NCBI RefSeq assembly: GCF_019355055.1
Contig: NZ_CP048411.1
Span: forward strand, 2,817,501 to 2,881,500
Length of the DNA: 64,000 nt
Direction: 5' to 3'
Source: Pseudomonas sp. MTM4
Lineage (GTDB): Bacteria; Pseudomonadota; Gammaproteobacteria; Pseudomonadales; Pseudomonadaceae
The translations under genes and the position numbers were made by a program. Shown in pieces: positions 36,702 to 44,568 of this stretch; the first letter of the stretch is position 1; each line of letters begins with the position of its first letter. Below the pieces are notes generated by a model, which saw only the letters and a list, made by a program, of their open reading frames with translations, had not been told where the DNA came from and searched no databases.

Positions 36702-38807
36702 TCATTGCCCGGCCTGCCATTCGGTGAAGGTGCGGCCTTCGGCGGCCAGTTTTTCCAGCAGCGGCGCTGGCTTCCACCAGTCGCCGCAACGTGCGTGCAG
36801 TTCCTTGACCCGCGCCAGCACCTTGTCCAGGCCAACGCTGTCGGCGTAGTACATCGGGCCGCCACGGAAGGCCGGGAAGCCGTAACCGTTGAGGTAGATG
36901 ATGTCGATGTCGCTGGAACGCTGAGCGACGCCTTCCTCGAGGATTTTCGCGCCCTCGTTGACCAGCGCGTAGATGGTCCGCTCGATGATGTACTGCTCGT
37001 CCAGCTCGCGGCGCTCGATGCCCTTTTCGCTGGAGGCAGCTTCGAGCATAGGCGCCAACTCGGGATTCTCCAGCGGCGTGCGGTTGCCCGGCTCATAGCG
37101 GTAATAGCCGGTTCCGGTCTTTTGCCCCAGCATGCCGGCTTCGCAGAGCTTGTCCGAAACGGTCGGGAAATCGCGGTCCGCCGGCAGAAAAGCGCGCTGA
37201 CGCTTGCGGATCGCCTGGCCGATGTCGAGGCCCGACAGATCGCGCATGGCGAACGGCCCCATGGCCATGCCGAAATTGCGCAGCGCGCCGTCAACTTGCT
37301 GCGGCGTGGCGCCCTCTTCCAGCAGGAACTCCGCCTCGCGGCCGTACTGGAAGACCATGCGATTGCCGACGAAGCCATCGCAGACGCCGACCACCACCGA
37401 GACTTTCTTCAGCTTCTTCCCGATGGCCATGGCAGTGGCGAGCACCTCGTGGCTGGTCTTCTCGCCGCGCACCACTTCCAGCAAGCGCATGACGTTGGCC
37501 GGGCTGAAGAAGTGCAGCCCGACCACGTCTTCGGGTCGTTTGGTGAAGGCGGCGATGGCGTTCAGGTCCAGCGATGAGGTGTTCGAAGCGAGAACCGCAC
37601 CGGGCTTGCACACCGCGTCCAGCTGTTCGAAAACCTGCTGCTTGACGCCCATCTCCTCGAACACGGCTTCGACCACTACGTCGACGTCGGCCAGCGCGCC
37701 GTACTCAGTGACACCGGTGACCAGCGCGAGGCGCTTTTCCATCGCTTCCTCGGTGAGACTGCCGCGCTTGACGCTGGCCGCGTAGGTATCACGAGCCCGC
37801 TGCAGGCCGCGCTGCAGCGCTTCTTCATTGATCTCCAGCAGCTTCACCGGCACACCGGCGTTGGCGAAGCACAGGGCAATACCGACACCCATGGTGCCGC
37901 CGCCGATCACCGCGGCGGTATTGATCGACCGCGGTTTCACATCGGATGGCAGATCGTTGATCTTGCTTGCCTGACGCTCGGAAAAGAAAGAATGGATCAG
38001 CGCGCCGCGTTGCGGCGAGTTCAGGCATTCGGCAAATAACTCACGCTCGCGCTTGAGGCCTTCGGCCAGCGGCAGCTTCGTCGCAGCCTCGACTGCCGCG
38101 ATGCAACGCAGCGGCGAGAACAGCCCCGGCATGCGCTTGGCCACTTCGGCGTGCTTGGCGCGGATCAGCGCCTCGTTGTCGGCGTTTTCCAGACCGCGCG
38201 TCTGTTCACCGCTGCGGCGCGGGGCGCGGCCTTCTTCGACCATGCGACGAGCATAGGCCAGACCGGCGCCTCTCAGGTCGCCTTCGAATACCTCATCGAC
38301 GATGTGGTGCTCCACCGCCTCAGCGGCGCCAATCGGCGTGCCGCTGACGATCATGTCCAGCGCCTTGGCGACCCCGGCCAGACGCGGCAGTCGCTGCGTA
38401 CCGCCAGCGCCGGGCAGCAGCCCCAGCTTCACTTCCGGCAACCCAACCTTGGCGTCGCGGCGTGCGATGCGGTAATGACAGCCCAATGCGACTTCCAACC
38501 CGCCACCCAGGGCGGTGCCATGAATAACCGCAACGCTGGGCTTGCTGCTGCTTTCGATAACCTCGATCACCTCCGGCAGGCTCGGCGCCTGCGGCGGCTT
38601 GCCGAATTCCTTGATATCGGCGCCGGCGATAAAGGTGTTGCCTTCGCAGACCAGCACGACGGCGCGAACCTGCGCGTCCGCTTCGGCGCTTTGAAACGCC
38701 TGCAGCAGCCCTTGGCGCACGACATGGCTGAGCGCGTTGACCGGGGGGTTGTTGACCGTGATCAGAGCAATCTCGCCCTGAAGTTCGAGCCGTACGACAT
38801 CCGTCAT
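36702..38807 (-). CDS. Bifunctional enoyl-CoA hydratase / 3-hydroxyacyl-CoA dehydrogenase (FadB-like)
   Basis: 701 aa. N-terminal crotonase domain about residues 1-190 with oxyanion-hole segments IAGADIKEF and [14 protein letters not shown] and catalytic Glu region in [20 protein letters not shown]; Rossmann NAD domain about 295-475 ([20 protein letters not shown]), [17 protein letters not shown] with the catalytic His, and C-terminal 3HCDH domains about 480-695 ([16 protein letters not shown]). Performs two beta-oxidation steps. No thiolase or CoA ligase gene is adjacent, so those must be elsewhere. An IclR-type dyad lies 55 bp upstream. Confidence 0.9.
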   Translation of the reverse strand: MTDVVRLELQGEIALITVNNPPVNALSHVVRQGLLQAFQSAEADAQVRAVVLVCEGNTFIAGADIKEFGKPPQAPSLPEVIEVIESSSKPSVAVIHGTALGGGLEVALGCHYRIARRDAKVGLPEVKLGLLPGAGGTQRLPRLAGVAKALDMIVSGTPIGAAEAVEHHIVDEVFEGDLRGAGLAYARRMVEEGRAPRRSGEQTRGLENADNEALIRAKHAEVAKRMPGLFSPLRCIAAVEAATKLPLAEGLKRERELFAECLNSPQRGALIHSFFSERQASKINDLPSDVKPRSINTAAVIGGGTMGVGIALCFANAGVPVKLLEINEEALQRGLQRARDTYAASVKRGSLTEEAMEKRLALVTGVTEYGALADVDVVVEAVFEEMGVKQQVFEQLDAVCKPGAVLASNTSSLDLNAIAAFTKRPEDVVGLHFFSPANVMRLLEVVRGEKTSHEVLATAMAIGKKLKKVSVVVGVCDGFVGNRMVFQYGREAEFLLEEGATPQQVDGALRNFGMAMGPFAMRDLSGLDIGQAIRKRQRAFLPADRDFPTVSDKLCEAGMLGQKTGTGYYRYEPGNRTPLENPELAPMLEAASSEKGIERRELDEQYIIERTIYALVNEGAKILEEGVAQRSSDIDIIYLNGYGFPAFRGGPMYYADSVGLDKVLARVKELHARCGDWWKPAPLLEKLAAEGRTFTEWQAGQ

Positions 38808-38861
38808 GGCAGGCCTCCGCTTGTGAAATGATGAATTGGATTTGTTATTTCACGGAATCTT

Positions 38862-38878
38862 GTTTCGCACAGCAGAAT
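38862..38878. promoter_or_regulatory. Candidate IclR box upstream of beta-oxidation operon
   Basis: GTTTCGCACAGCAGAAT, with core dyad TTTCGC-aca-GCAGAA, 55 bp before the leftward fadB-like start. Shares 13 of 17 positions with the MFS-upstream site. The rest of the 346-bp gap (38808-39153) holds only a terminator (below). Confidence 0.5.
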
Positions 38879-39101
38879 AATAGACTCATTTCTGCATGTC
38901 GAGAGACTGGTGACAATCGCTTCAGCTGGCAACCGCCATAACTGCCTAGCGCACCGGACGTCGTCTTTTCGCCTGTTTTCGCACCTAATCGATGCGCCAG
39001 CGAGACTCACGCGTCAACGCGACCTGCTGATGACAGCAGACAAAACCGCCACTGGGTGCCGCCAGCTCAAGATATTGACCAGCGGGATAAGCCGCCATAA
39101 A

Positions 39102-39137
39102 CAAAAAGGAGCCAGTCCCGAACGGGAACTGGCTCCT
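39102..39137 (-). terminator. Rho-independent terminator after gabD
   Basis: Read leftward: AGGAGCCAGTTCCCG and its near-complement around a short loop, followed by TTTTTG. Strong stem with T-tract, 17 bp past the gabD stop codon. Confidence 0.88.
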
Positions 39138-39153
39138 CGTGATACCGCTAGTT

Positions 39154-40602
39154 TTACAGCCCCAGGCAGAGGTACTTGATCTCCAGATAATCCTCGATGC
39201 CGTACTTCGAGCCTTCGCGCCCCAATCCGGACGACTTCACGCCGCCGAACGGCGCCACCTCGGTGGAGATCATTCCGGTGTTGATGCCGATCATCCCCGA
39301 CTCGATGGCCTCAGCCACGCGGAACACGCGGCCCAGGTCACGGGCGTAAAAGTACGCGGCCAAGCCGAACTCGGTGTCGTTGGCCAGGGCGATGCCCTCA
39401 GCCTCATCCTCGAAGCGGAACAGCGGCGCCAGCGGCCCGAAGGTTTCCTCTTTGGCCACCTTGGCGCCGTGCGGCACATTGACCATTAATGTCGGTTCGA
39501 AATAGCTACCGCCCATCTGATGCGCCTTGCCGCCGGTGAGCACCTTGGCGCCATTGGCGACGGCATCCTCTATGTGCTCCCTGACCTTAGCCGCCGCGCG
39601 GTCGTCAATCAGCGGGCCGATGTCGGTGCCCTCTTCTAGCCCATTGCCGACTTTCAGTTTCTCCACCGCGGCCTGGAATTTCTTGGCGAACTCGTCGTAC
39701 ACACCGTTCTGCACATAGATGCGGTTGACGCAGACGCAGGTCTGCCCGGCGTTACGGTATTTGGACTGCATTGCGCCCTTCACCGCCTCATCGAGATCAG
39801 CATCGTCGAACACCAGGAACGGTGCGTTGCCGCCCAGTTCCAGCGAGACCTTCTTGATGCCCGGTGCGCACTGAGCCATCAGCTTGGCGCCGACTTCAGT
39901 GGAGCCAGTAAAGGTAATCTTGCGCACGGTCGGGTTGGCGGTCAGCTCGTCGCCGATATCGCCGGCCGAACCGGTGATGACACTGAATACGCCTTTGGGA
40001 ATGCCGGCACGCTCAGCCAACTCGGCCAACGCCAACGCAGAGAACGGCGTCTGGCTGGCGGGCTTGACCACCATGGTGCAACCCGCCGCGAGAGCCGGGC
40101 CGGCCTTGCGGGTGATCATCGCCGCCGGGAAATTCCACGGCGTGATGGCAGCTGTGACGCCAATCGGCTGCTTGATGACGATGATGCGCTTGTCTTTTTG
40201 ATGCCCAGGAATGGTGTCGCCATAGATGCGCTTGGCCTCTTCGGCGAACCACTCGATAAAGGATGCGGCATAGGCGATCTCGCCCTTGGACTCGGCCAGC
40301 GGCTTGCCCTGCTCCAGCGTCATCAGCCGGCCCAGATCGTCCTGATTCTCCATCATCAGCTCGAACCAGCGCCGCAGCTTCTGCGAGCGCTCCTTGGCGG
40401 TCAGATCACGCCAGGCCGGCAGCGCGCGCTCGGCCGCTTCGATGGCACGGCGTGTTTCGGCGGCCCCCATCTTCGGCACCGTACCGAGGATTTCGCCGCT
40501 GGCCGGGTTGTTTACCTTGATCGTCTCGCCGCTGTCGGCGTCCTGCCAGCTGCCATCTATATAAGCCTGCTGACGGAACAGAGCGGTATCTTTGAGTTGC
40601 AT
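39154..40602 (-). CDS. gabD: Succinate-semialdehyde dehydrogenase
   Basis: 482 aa from ATG 40602 (MQLKDTALFRQQAYIDGSWQ), matching the usual GabD length. Motifs: TPWNFPAAMITRKAGPALAA, FTGSTEVGAK, general base Glu in VSLELGGNAPF (about residue 254), nucleophile Cys in NAGQTCVCVNRIY (about residue 288), and PFGGVKSSGLGREG. Oxidises succinate semialdehyde to succinate, the final step of GABA and hence polyamine catabolism begun by genes at the window start. gabT is not adjacent. Downstream strong terminator. Confidence 0.92.
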   Translation of the reverse strand: MQLKDTALFRQQAYIDGSWQDADSGETIKVNNPASGEILGTVPKMGAAETRRAIEAAERALPAWRDLTAKERSQKLRRWFELMMENQDDLGRLMTLEQGKPLAESKGEIAYAASFIEWFAEEAKRIYGDTIPGHQKDKRIIVIKQPIGVTAAITPWNFPAAMITRKAGPALAAGCTMVVKPASQTPFSALALAELAERAGIPKGVFSVITGSAGDIGDELTANPTVRKITFTGSTEVGAKLMAQCAPGIKKVSLELGGNAPFLVFDDADLDEAVKGAMQSKYRNAGQTCVCVNRIYVQNGVYDEFAKKFQAAVEKLKVGNGLEEGTDIGPLIDDRAAAKVREHIEDAVANGAKVLTGGKAHQMGGSYFEPTLMVNVPHGAKVAKEETFGPLAPLFRFEDEAEGIALANDTEFGLAAYFYARDLGRVFRVAEAIESGMIGINTGMISTEVAPFGGVKSSGLGREGSKYGIEDYLEIKYLCLGL

Positions 40603-40929
40603 GGCAGTCTCCTTCGAGCCGGCAGATGCTGCCGGGAAATGGACCAAGGCCGTTGGCCGAAAGGGGCGATCCGCAGCGGGCACCGCCTGACCTCTGTCAG
40701 AGCGAAAGGCAACCTCATGGTTCCTGCCGAGACGCACGCCGTTTGATATCTCGAACGAATCCTAGTGGTGTGTAGCTGTGCGCAGCAACACCATGTTCAA
40801 AAAAACTAACGCCTGATAGATCAGCCTGATGACCCAGCACGCCATGGCAGCCTCGTCCCAACCATGGCGCCAGCCGCCGAGCCGCCATGGACGGCTGCGG
40901 GCGACATGCGTATGATTGCGCCCCGCAAC

Positions 40930-40971
40930 GCACCAGTAGCTCAGCTGGATAGAGTACTGCCCTCCGAAGGC
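40930..40971 (+). pseudogene. tRNA-Arg 5'-half relic
   Basis: 42 nt matching the 5' half of the intact tRNA-Arg(CCG) 103 bp downstream, from the acceptor strand through the anticodon loop and into the 3' side of the anticodon stem, with one mismatch inside that stretch; homology then stops (next bases AATACTCACC). In the anticodon stem the relic has CTGCC/GGCAA against CCGCC/GGCGG: the C28-G42 pair has become T-A, a compensatory change, so it may come from a different tRNA allele. No T-arm or 3' acceptor strand, so not functional. Confidence 0.75.
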
Positions 40972-41032
40972 AATACTCACCGAGTTGAGAAGGGTGTCAG
41001 CTAATGGTCAAATAGACCGCCGCAACACATGC

Positions 41033-41109
41033 GCACCAGTAGCTCAGCTGGATAGAGTACCGCCCTCCGAAGGCGGGGGTCGTGGGTTCGAATCCCGCCT
41101 GGTGCGCCA
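41033..41109 (+). tRNA. tRNA-Arg (anticodon CCG)
   Basis: 77 nt with encoded CCA. Acceptor stem GCACCAG pairs with CTGGTGC, discriminator G. D-arm GCTCAGCTGGATAGAGT, anticodon stem CCGCC/GGCGG with loop CTCCGAA (anticodon CCG at 41067-41069), T-arm CGTGGGTTCGAATCCCGC. Marks the left edge of the accessory region; tRNA 3' ends are common integration sites, and an integrase gene lies 3.5 kb downstream. I did not find a second copy of its 3' end in the window. Confidence 0.95.
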
Positions 41110-41467
41110 TATCTCTTTGTTTTATAAACTTTTTTATAAAGCTCAAGCCGATTCAAATCTCGTGCTGGCCCACTCCTGCACGAACCTCCCGATGTCGGCC
41201 GTCAGACGCGACGAGCACTGCCCTGGCCACCGTTTTTGGCTGTATTTCGGGCTGTGCCAATTCTGTGCCTATACCGTGCCGCATCCTCTGACGGAGTGCC
41301 ATCCCTTGCCACCTGCACGAGCACTAGCTCATCGCGCGACGCACATACGCTCAAAACAGCCGCGCTGCACTCAGCCGAATTCAGAAGCTCAGCCCTTACC
41401 CCACAAACGTAGCTCCCGATCCAGACCATGGAAAACGCAGCAAGTGATAAGACAGCTGAACATAATC
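41110..41467. other. Island left flank, no credible gene
   Basis: 358 bp between the tRNA and the first IS3 element. It begins with an AT-rich stretch (TTTATAAACTTTTTTATAAA) directly after the CCA end, as often seen inside integrated elements, then mixed-composition sequence with only short frames on both strands that look accidental. Confidence 0.5.
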
Positions 41468-41529
41468 TGAATCGCCCCTAGTTTCGTAGACACCTCCAGG
41501 CCTCATAATACGGCCCACTAGGAGGAGTC

Positions 41530-41808
41530 ATGAGCAACCCGCGTTATCCCGAATAATTCAAAATCGAAGCAGTCAAACAGGTGACCGAACGAGGTCTGCC
41601 AGTGGCGGAGGTAGCTGCTCGTTTGGGCATGTCGACCCACAGCCTGTATGCCTGGGTTAAGCGCTACAGCAAGCCCCAAGAGCGGCGCGCGCAAGAGGAC
41701 GATCAGCAAGCTGAGCTGCGTCGTCTTCGTACCGAACTCAAGCGCGTGACCGAAGAGCGAGACATCCTAAAAAAGGCCGCCGCGTACTTTGCCAAGGAGT
41801 GCGGCTGA
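41530..41808 (+). pseudogene. IS3 orfA with in-frame stop codon
   Basis: HTH-containing OrfA: reads MSNPRYPE, then TAA at 41554-41556 (where Glu is usual), then FKIEAVKQVTERGLPVAEVA and STHSLYAWVKRY, ending in a leucine-zipper-like helix (LRRLRTELKRVTEERDILKK). Translation could restart at GTG 41581, losing the first HTH helix. The AAAAAAG motif at 41769-41775 is the expected -1 frameshift site, and the -1 frame is open from there into orfB. GGAGG precedes the ATG. Confidence 0.85.
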
Positions 41809-42680
41809 AGTACGCCTTCATCAACCAGCTATCCGCTGACTATTCGGTTCGCCGCCTGTGCCTGACGCTGAAAGTACATGCCAGTGGTTACTACGCGTGG
41901 CTGGCTGAACCGAAGTCGGCACGAGCCAAGGATGATCAACGCCTGCTTGGACTGATTAAGCACGCGTGGCTAGAGAGCGGCGGTGTGTACGGCTACCGCA
42001 AAATCCACGACGACCTGCGTGAGCCTGGAGAAGCATGCGGCAAGCATCGTGTTGCTCGACTGATGCGCTTGGAAGGGCTGCGCTCACAGACAGGGTATCG
42101 TCGCCGACCGGGCCGCTATGGTGGTAAGCCTCCAGCGGCTTCACCGAATCATCTGGAGCGCCGATTCAATGTCACCGAACCCAACAAGGTCTGGGTCACG
42201 GACATCACCTTCATCCGCACCTATGAGGGCTGGTTGTATTTGGCGGTGGTGCTCGATCTGTTCTCGCGGCAGGTAATCGGTTGGTCAATGAAACCGCAGA
42301 TGACCAGCGACCTGGCTATTGATGCGTTGCTGATGGCAGTTTGGCGGCGTAAGCCAAAGCAGGAAGTGATGATTCACTCAGATCAGGGGAGCCAGTTCAG
42401 CAGCGGCGACTGGCAGAGCTTCCTGAAAGCCAACAACTTGCTTGGCAGCATGTGTCGGCGCGGCAATTGCCATGACAACGCAGTAGCGGAAAGCTTTTTC
42501 CAGCTGCTGAAGCGGGAACGGATCAGGCGAAAAATCTATAGCACCAGGCAGGACGCACGCGCTGATGTGTTCGACTACATCGAGATGTTTTACAACCCAA
42601 AACGCCGACACGGTTTCAACAACCAGCTGTCACCAGTAGAGTTTGAGAAGCGACATTTACTGAGCCTGGGAAGTGTCTAA
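41799..42680 (+). CDS. IS3-family transposase OrfB (DDE)
   Basis: Up to 293 aa in the -1 frame relative to orfA; normally made as an OrfAB fusion. N-terminal HTH_21-like region (VYGYRKIHDDLREPGEACGK), then rve integrase core with the DDE triad: Asp in VWVTDITFI, Asp in MIHSDQGSQFSS, Glu in NAVAESFFQLLKRE, followed by the usual FNPKRRH-type ending (MFYNPKRRHGFNNQLSPVEF). Intact, though the orfA nonsense codon should prevent normal fusion synthesis. Confidence 0.93.
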   Translation: MRLKYAFINQLSADYSVRRLCLTLKVHASGYYAWLAEPKSARAKDDQRLLGLIKHAWLESGGVYGYRKIHDDLREPGEACGKHRVARLMRLEGLRSQTGYRRRPGRYGGKPPAASPNHLERRFNVTEPNKVWVTDITFIRTYEGWLYLAVVLDLFSRQVIGWSMKPQMTSDLAIDALLMAVWRRKPKQEVMIHSDQGSQFSSGDWQSFLKANNLLGSMCRRGNCHDNAVAESFFQLLKRERIRRKIYSTRQDARADVFDYIEMFYNPKRRHGFNNQLSPVEFEKRHLLSLGSV

Positions 42681-42824
42681 GAAATCCGGGGCGATTCAAT
42701 CTTCATCGCCATTCTCCCAAGGGGTAATTAAACATGAATCCGCATAACACGCAAGATTACAGCTGTACGTATATGCGCCCGGCACGAGTTATAACTGAAT
42801 GTAGTGTTTGAGGAATTGAAAAAA

Positions 42825-43019
42825 GCGGCGTATCTGGTTGATTGTTAGTCGCCAAACAAATCAGCCAGATACGCCGCCATGAATAAGCCATTGACCGACC
42901 TGCTGCGCCAAGGAGCGCGAGACCTGATCCAGCGGGCTGTGGAAGCTATGCTGGTGGCTGGCCTATTTGAGACCAGCCCCGCCGTCACCAACCGACACAA
43001 TAGGCCTACTTATGGTTAG
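42825..43019 (+). pseudogene. IS256-like transposase N-terminal remnant with hairpin
   Basis: A 46-codon frame from ATG 42879 (MNKPLTDLLRQGARDLIQRA, VEAMLVAGLFETS) resembles the start of IS256/mutator-family transposases (LLRQGARELIQQAVEAEL-type), then ends within about 20 unrelated residues. Directly upstream is an inverted repeat, GCGGCGTATCTGG (42825-42837) against CCAGATACGCCGC (42866-42878). Short and similarity is from memory, so moderate confidence. Overlaps the 3' end of the next leftward gene. 42702-42824 shows nothing else. Confidence 0.45.
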
Positions 43020-43701
43020 GCGCCATATAGGCCTCAATGACCTTCATTCCCACATAAAACACGCTAGCCGGGTGAGTGACTCGCAGCGCTGATCCGTCGC
43101 GAAATTTGTACACTTGGTAAAATTCTTGCTCCCCACGTCCCCATAAAAACTGTGAATCTAAGTACCCCCATTCAAATTCTGCTGACCGAACTTTTTCGCT
43201 CACTAAGATCTCGATCTCCTCTCGTGGGAGACCATCTGTTGCAGCCAGAATCCTGTATGCATCAAGGGGCTGCAGCTCACGCGCCCGGTTAGCCCTAAGC
43301 GCCTCCTGAGCACTCTTGACGTCTTGCCCCATAAAGCAGCCCAGCCACTCGCACGGCCCTTCGAGATAGGAGATCATCCATAAATCTCCATCCGCATCAC
43401 GCCAAAGCTGCGAACGGCTAGAGCATCTGTCCTGCCCAGGCTCTACTGATGTCAGACTGAACGGCAGGACCAAGCCGGTTCCATATGGCGATTCCCATCC
43501 TCTACACAAGGTAACGCCTAGCCTGCCAGACCGCCCGGGGAAGAATTCAGTGTGCCCATTTTCCAGTATCATACCGCGCTCCTTATATCGGTAACCGTTA
43601 CTCCCTCCAGCATAAGCGACTGAAATTTCTGAGCAGCCGAAGTCGTTGCACTTACTCCAACCTAGGCTGAGCAGAGCCGCTGGCCTAAGCATGCCCTTCA
43701 T
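43006..43701 (-). CDS. Hypothetical protein, island cargo
   Basis: 231 aa, no family recognised. No signal peptide or obvious membrane span. Rich in Gly, Trp and Tyr, with several cysteines (SKCNDFGCSE, TLCRGW, GPCEWLGCFMG) and a C-terminal EQEFYQVYKFRDGSALRVTH that looks beta-rich. Its ATG overlaps the stop of the upstream CARF-like fragment (ATGA), implying co-translation. Its 3' end overlaps the IS256 remnant, so the natural C terminus may have been changed. Composition is lower in GC than the core. Could be an effector or immunity-type protein; undetermined. Confidence 0.55.
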   Translation of the reverse strand: MKGMLRPAALLSLGWSKCNDFGCSEISVAYAGGSNGYRYKERGMILENGHTEFFPGRSGRLGVTLCRGWESPYGTGLVLPFSLTSVEPGQDRCSSRSQLWRDADGDLWMISYLEGPCEWLGCFMGQDVKSAQEALRANRARELQPLDAYRILAATDGLPREEIEILVSEKVRSAEFEWGYLDSQFLWGRGEQEFYQVYKFRDGSALRVTHPASVFYVGMKVIEAYMAPNHK

Positions 43702-44066
43702 AGCGAACCGCCAGGGCTGAGCAGAATGGAGAGCTGATTGGCGGAAGTATTCAGCCGCTTTAAATGCTGACTGGCGGCCTGGTAGATCTCGCCGAAATGA
43801 ACGGGGGAAGACAGGAAAAAGTAATGCGCGGTGATGGGTACATCGACCTGCTGGCGCAGCCAGGCCAGGTAGGGCTCCACTAGCTCGGAGGGGTATGAGC
43901 AGAGCAGTTCGACGCTATCGAAGGACACCGTGTTCAGCGTCGCCAGAATCGGGCCTGCCTCAGCACCTGCAACTGCCTTGAGATCATTCCCGCCAACCCA
44001 GCTGGCCAATACGCACTGCTTCTTTACCACTGTCCCTGTACTCCCGACCTCCCTATTGCCCATCAA
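43698..44066 (-). pseudogene. N-terminal CARF/RtcR-like sensor domain fragment
   Basis: 122 aa. VVKKQCVLASWVGGNDLKAV, GPILATLNTVSFDSVELLCS, LRQQVDVPITAHYFFLSSPV and HFGEIYQAASQHLKRL resemble the ligand-sensing N-terminal domain of RtcR-like sigma-54 activators, which continue LSPGTPAMxAVW. Here the match stops at LLSPG followed by GSL and a stop, so the AAA+ and DNA-binding domains are missing. Best read as a truncated regulator, now coupled to the 231-aa unknown gene. Recognition is from memory of the family, not a search. Confidence 0.45.
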
Positions 44067-44246
44067 CGGGCAGGAGAAAAAATGTGCTCTGGTTCGCGCC
44101 TTGGATAGTAACCAATACGCTGATCCGGGTCTTTAACTGCCTGACTGGATGTTCAAGTTGCGCTTTGCCGACAGTGGAACCGTTGATCCAAACGCAGCTC
44201 GGCGGGTGAATGGATCACGCTCGCCGCTGCCAGGGGGAGAACAATG

Positions 44247-44266
44247 AAGGGGCCTTTCGGCCCCTT
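44247..44266 (-). terminator. Hairpin terminator downstream of integrase operon
   Basis: AAGGGGCC-TTTC-GGCCCCTT perfect 8-bp stem just past the leftward 94-aa gene; read leftward it is followed by CATTGTT. Short T content, but well placed. 44067-44246 otherwise holds nothing I can call. Confidence 0.6.
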
Positions 44267-44272
44267 CTGCAC

Positions 44273-44557
44273 TTAGTTAGCCAATAAGCTTTCAAGCTTC
44301 TCGATCAGAAAGTCCAGCGGGCTACGGCCCTCCAGGCGCTTTTCGAACACTTCGTTGCGGTGGTAGGCGACCCAGGTCTCGAGGGCATGCCGGTTATCCT
44401 TCTCGTAGCCGGAGCCGAGGACGCAGATAAGCTCGGTGCCATGGGGGTTCTCAAGGTAGTGACTCATAGCTGAAGCCAGATGCTTGAGGTACTTATGCTC
44501 GCGGGCCTCCATAGATGGATGCAGAGGGGTCACGTTGTCGCATTTGATCAGTTTCAT
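44273..44557 (-). CDS. Small hypothetical protein downstream of integrase
   Basis: 94 aa: MKLIKCDNVTPLHPSMEARE, HKYLKHLASAMSHYLENPHG, ending LDFLIEKLESLLAN. Soluble, helical, no known domain. 11 bp after the integrase stop with GAGGAGTTCC before its ATG, so probably co-transcribed with xis-int. Function unknown. Confidence 0.6.
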   Translation of the reverse strand: MKLIKCDNVTPLHPSMEAREHKYLKHLASAMSHYLENPHGTELICVLGSGYEKDNRHALETWVAYHRNEVFEKRLEGRSPLDFLIEKLESLLAN

Positions 44558-44568
44558 GATGGAACTCC

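Larger units (their letters stand above)
41468..42698 (+). mobile_element. Complete IS3-family insertion sequence (copy 1)
   Basis: 1231 bp. Terminal inverted repeats: left TGAATCGCCCCTAGTTTCGT at 41468, right end 42673-42698, whose complement begins TGAATCGCCCCGGATTTCTT; the outer 11 bp and an internal TAGACAC are shared. Flanked by a 3-bp target duplication ATC (41465-41467 and 42699-42701), as expected for IS3. Encodes orfA with a nonsense codon and an intact orfB in the -1 frame, with an A6G slippery heptamer. Confidence 0.92.

Noticed and set aside
34394..36727. Very long rightward open frame (777 codons) opposite the acyl-CoA dehydrogenases
   Set aside because: Antisense shadow produced by high-GC codon use; the leftward frames encode complete enzymes and the rightward translation has no domain features.
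39107..39137. Inverted repeat as a possible attachment site near tRNA-Arg
   Set aside because: It is a GC-rich stem followed by a T-tract on the gabD strand, a standard terminator.
40930..40985. Possible second functional tRNA-Arg
   Set aside because: Lacks the T-arm and the 3' acceptor strand, and one anticodon-stem pair is C-A; treated as a relic.
41141..41175. Sequence resembling a tRNA T-arm (GATTCAAATCTCG)
   Set aside because: The flanking bases do not form the 5-bp stem and no acceptor strand matches.
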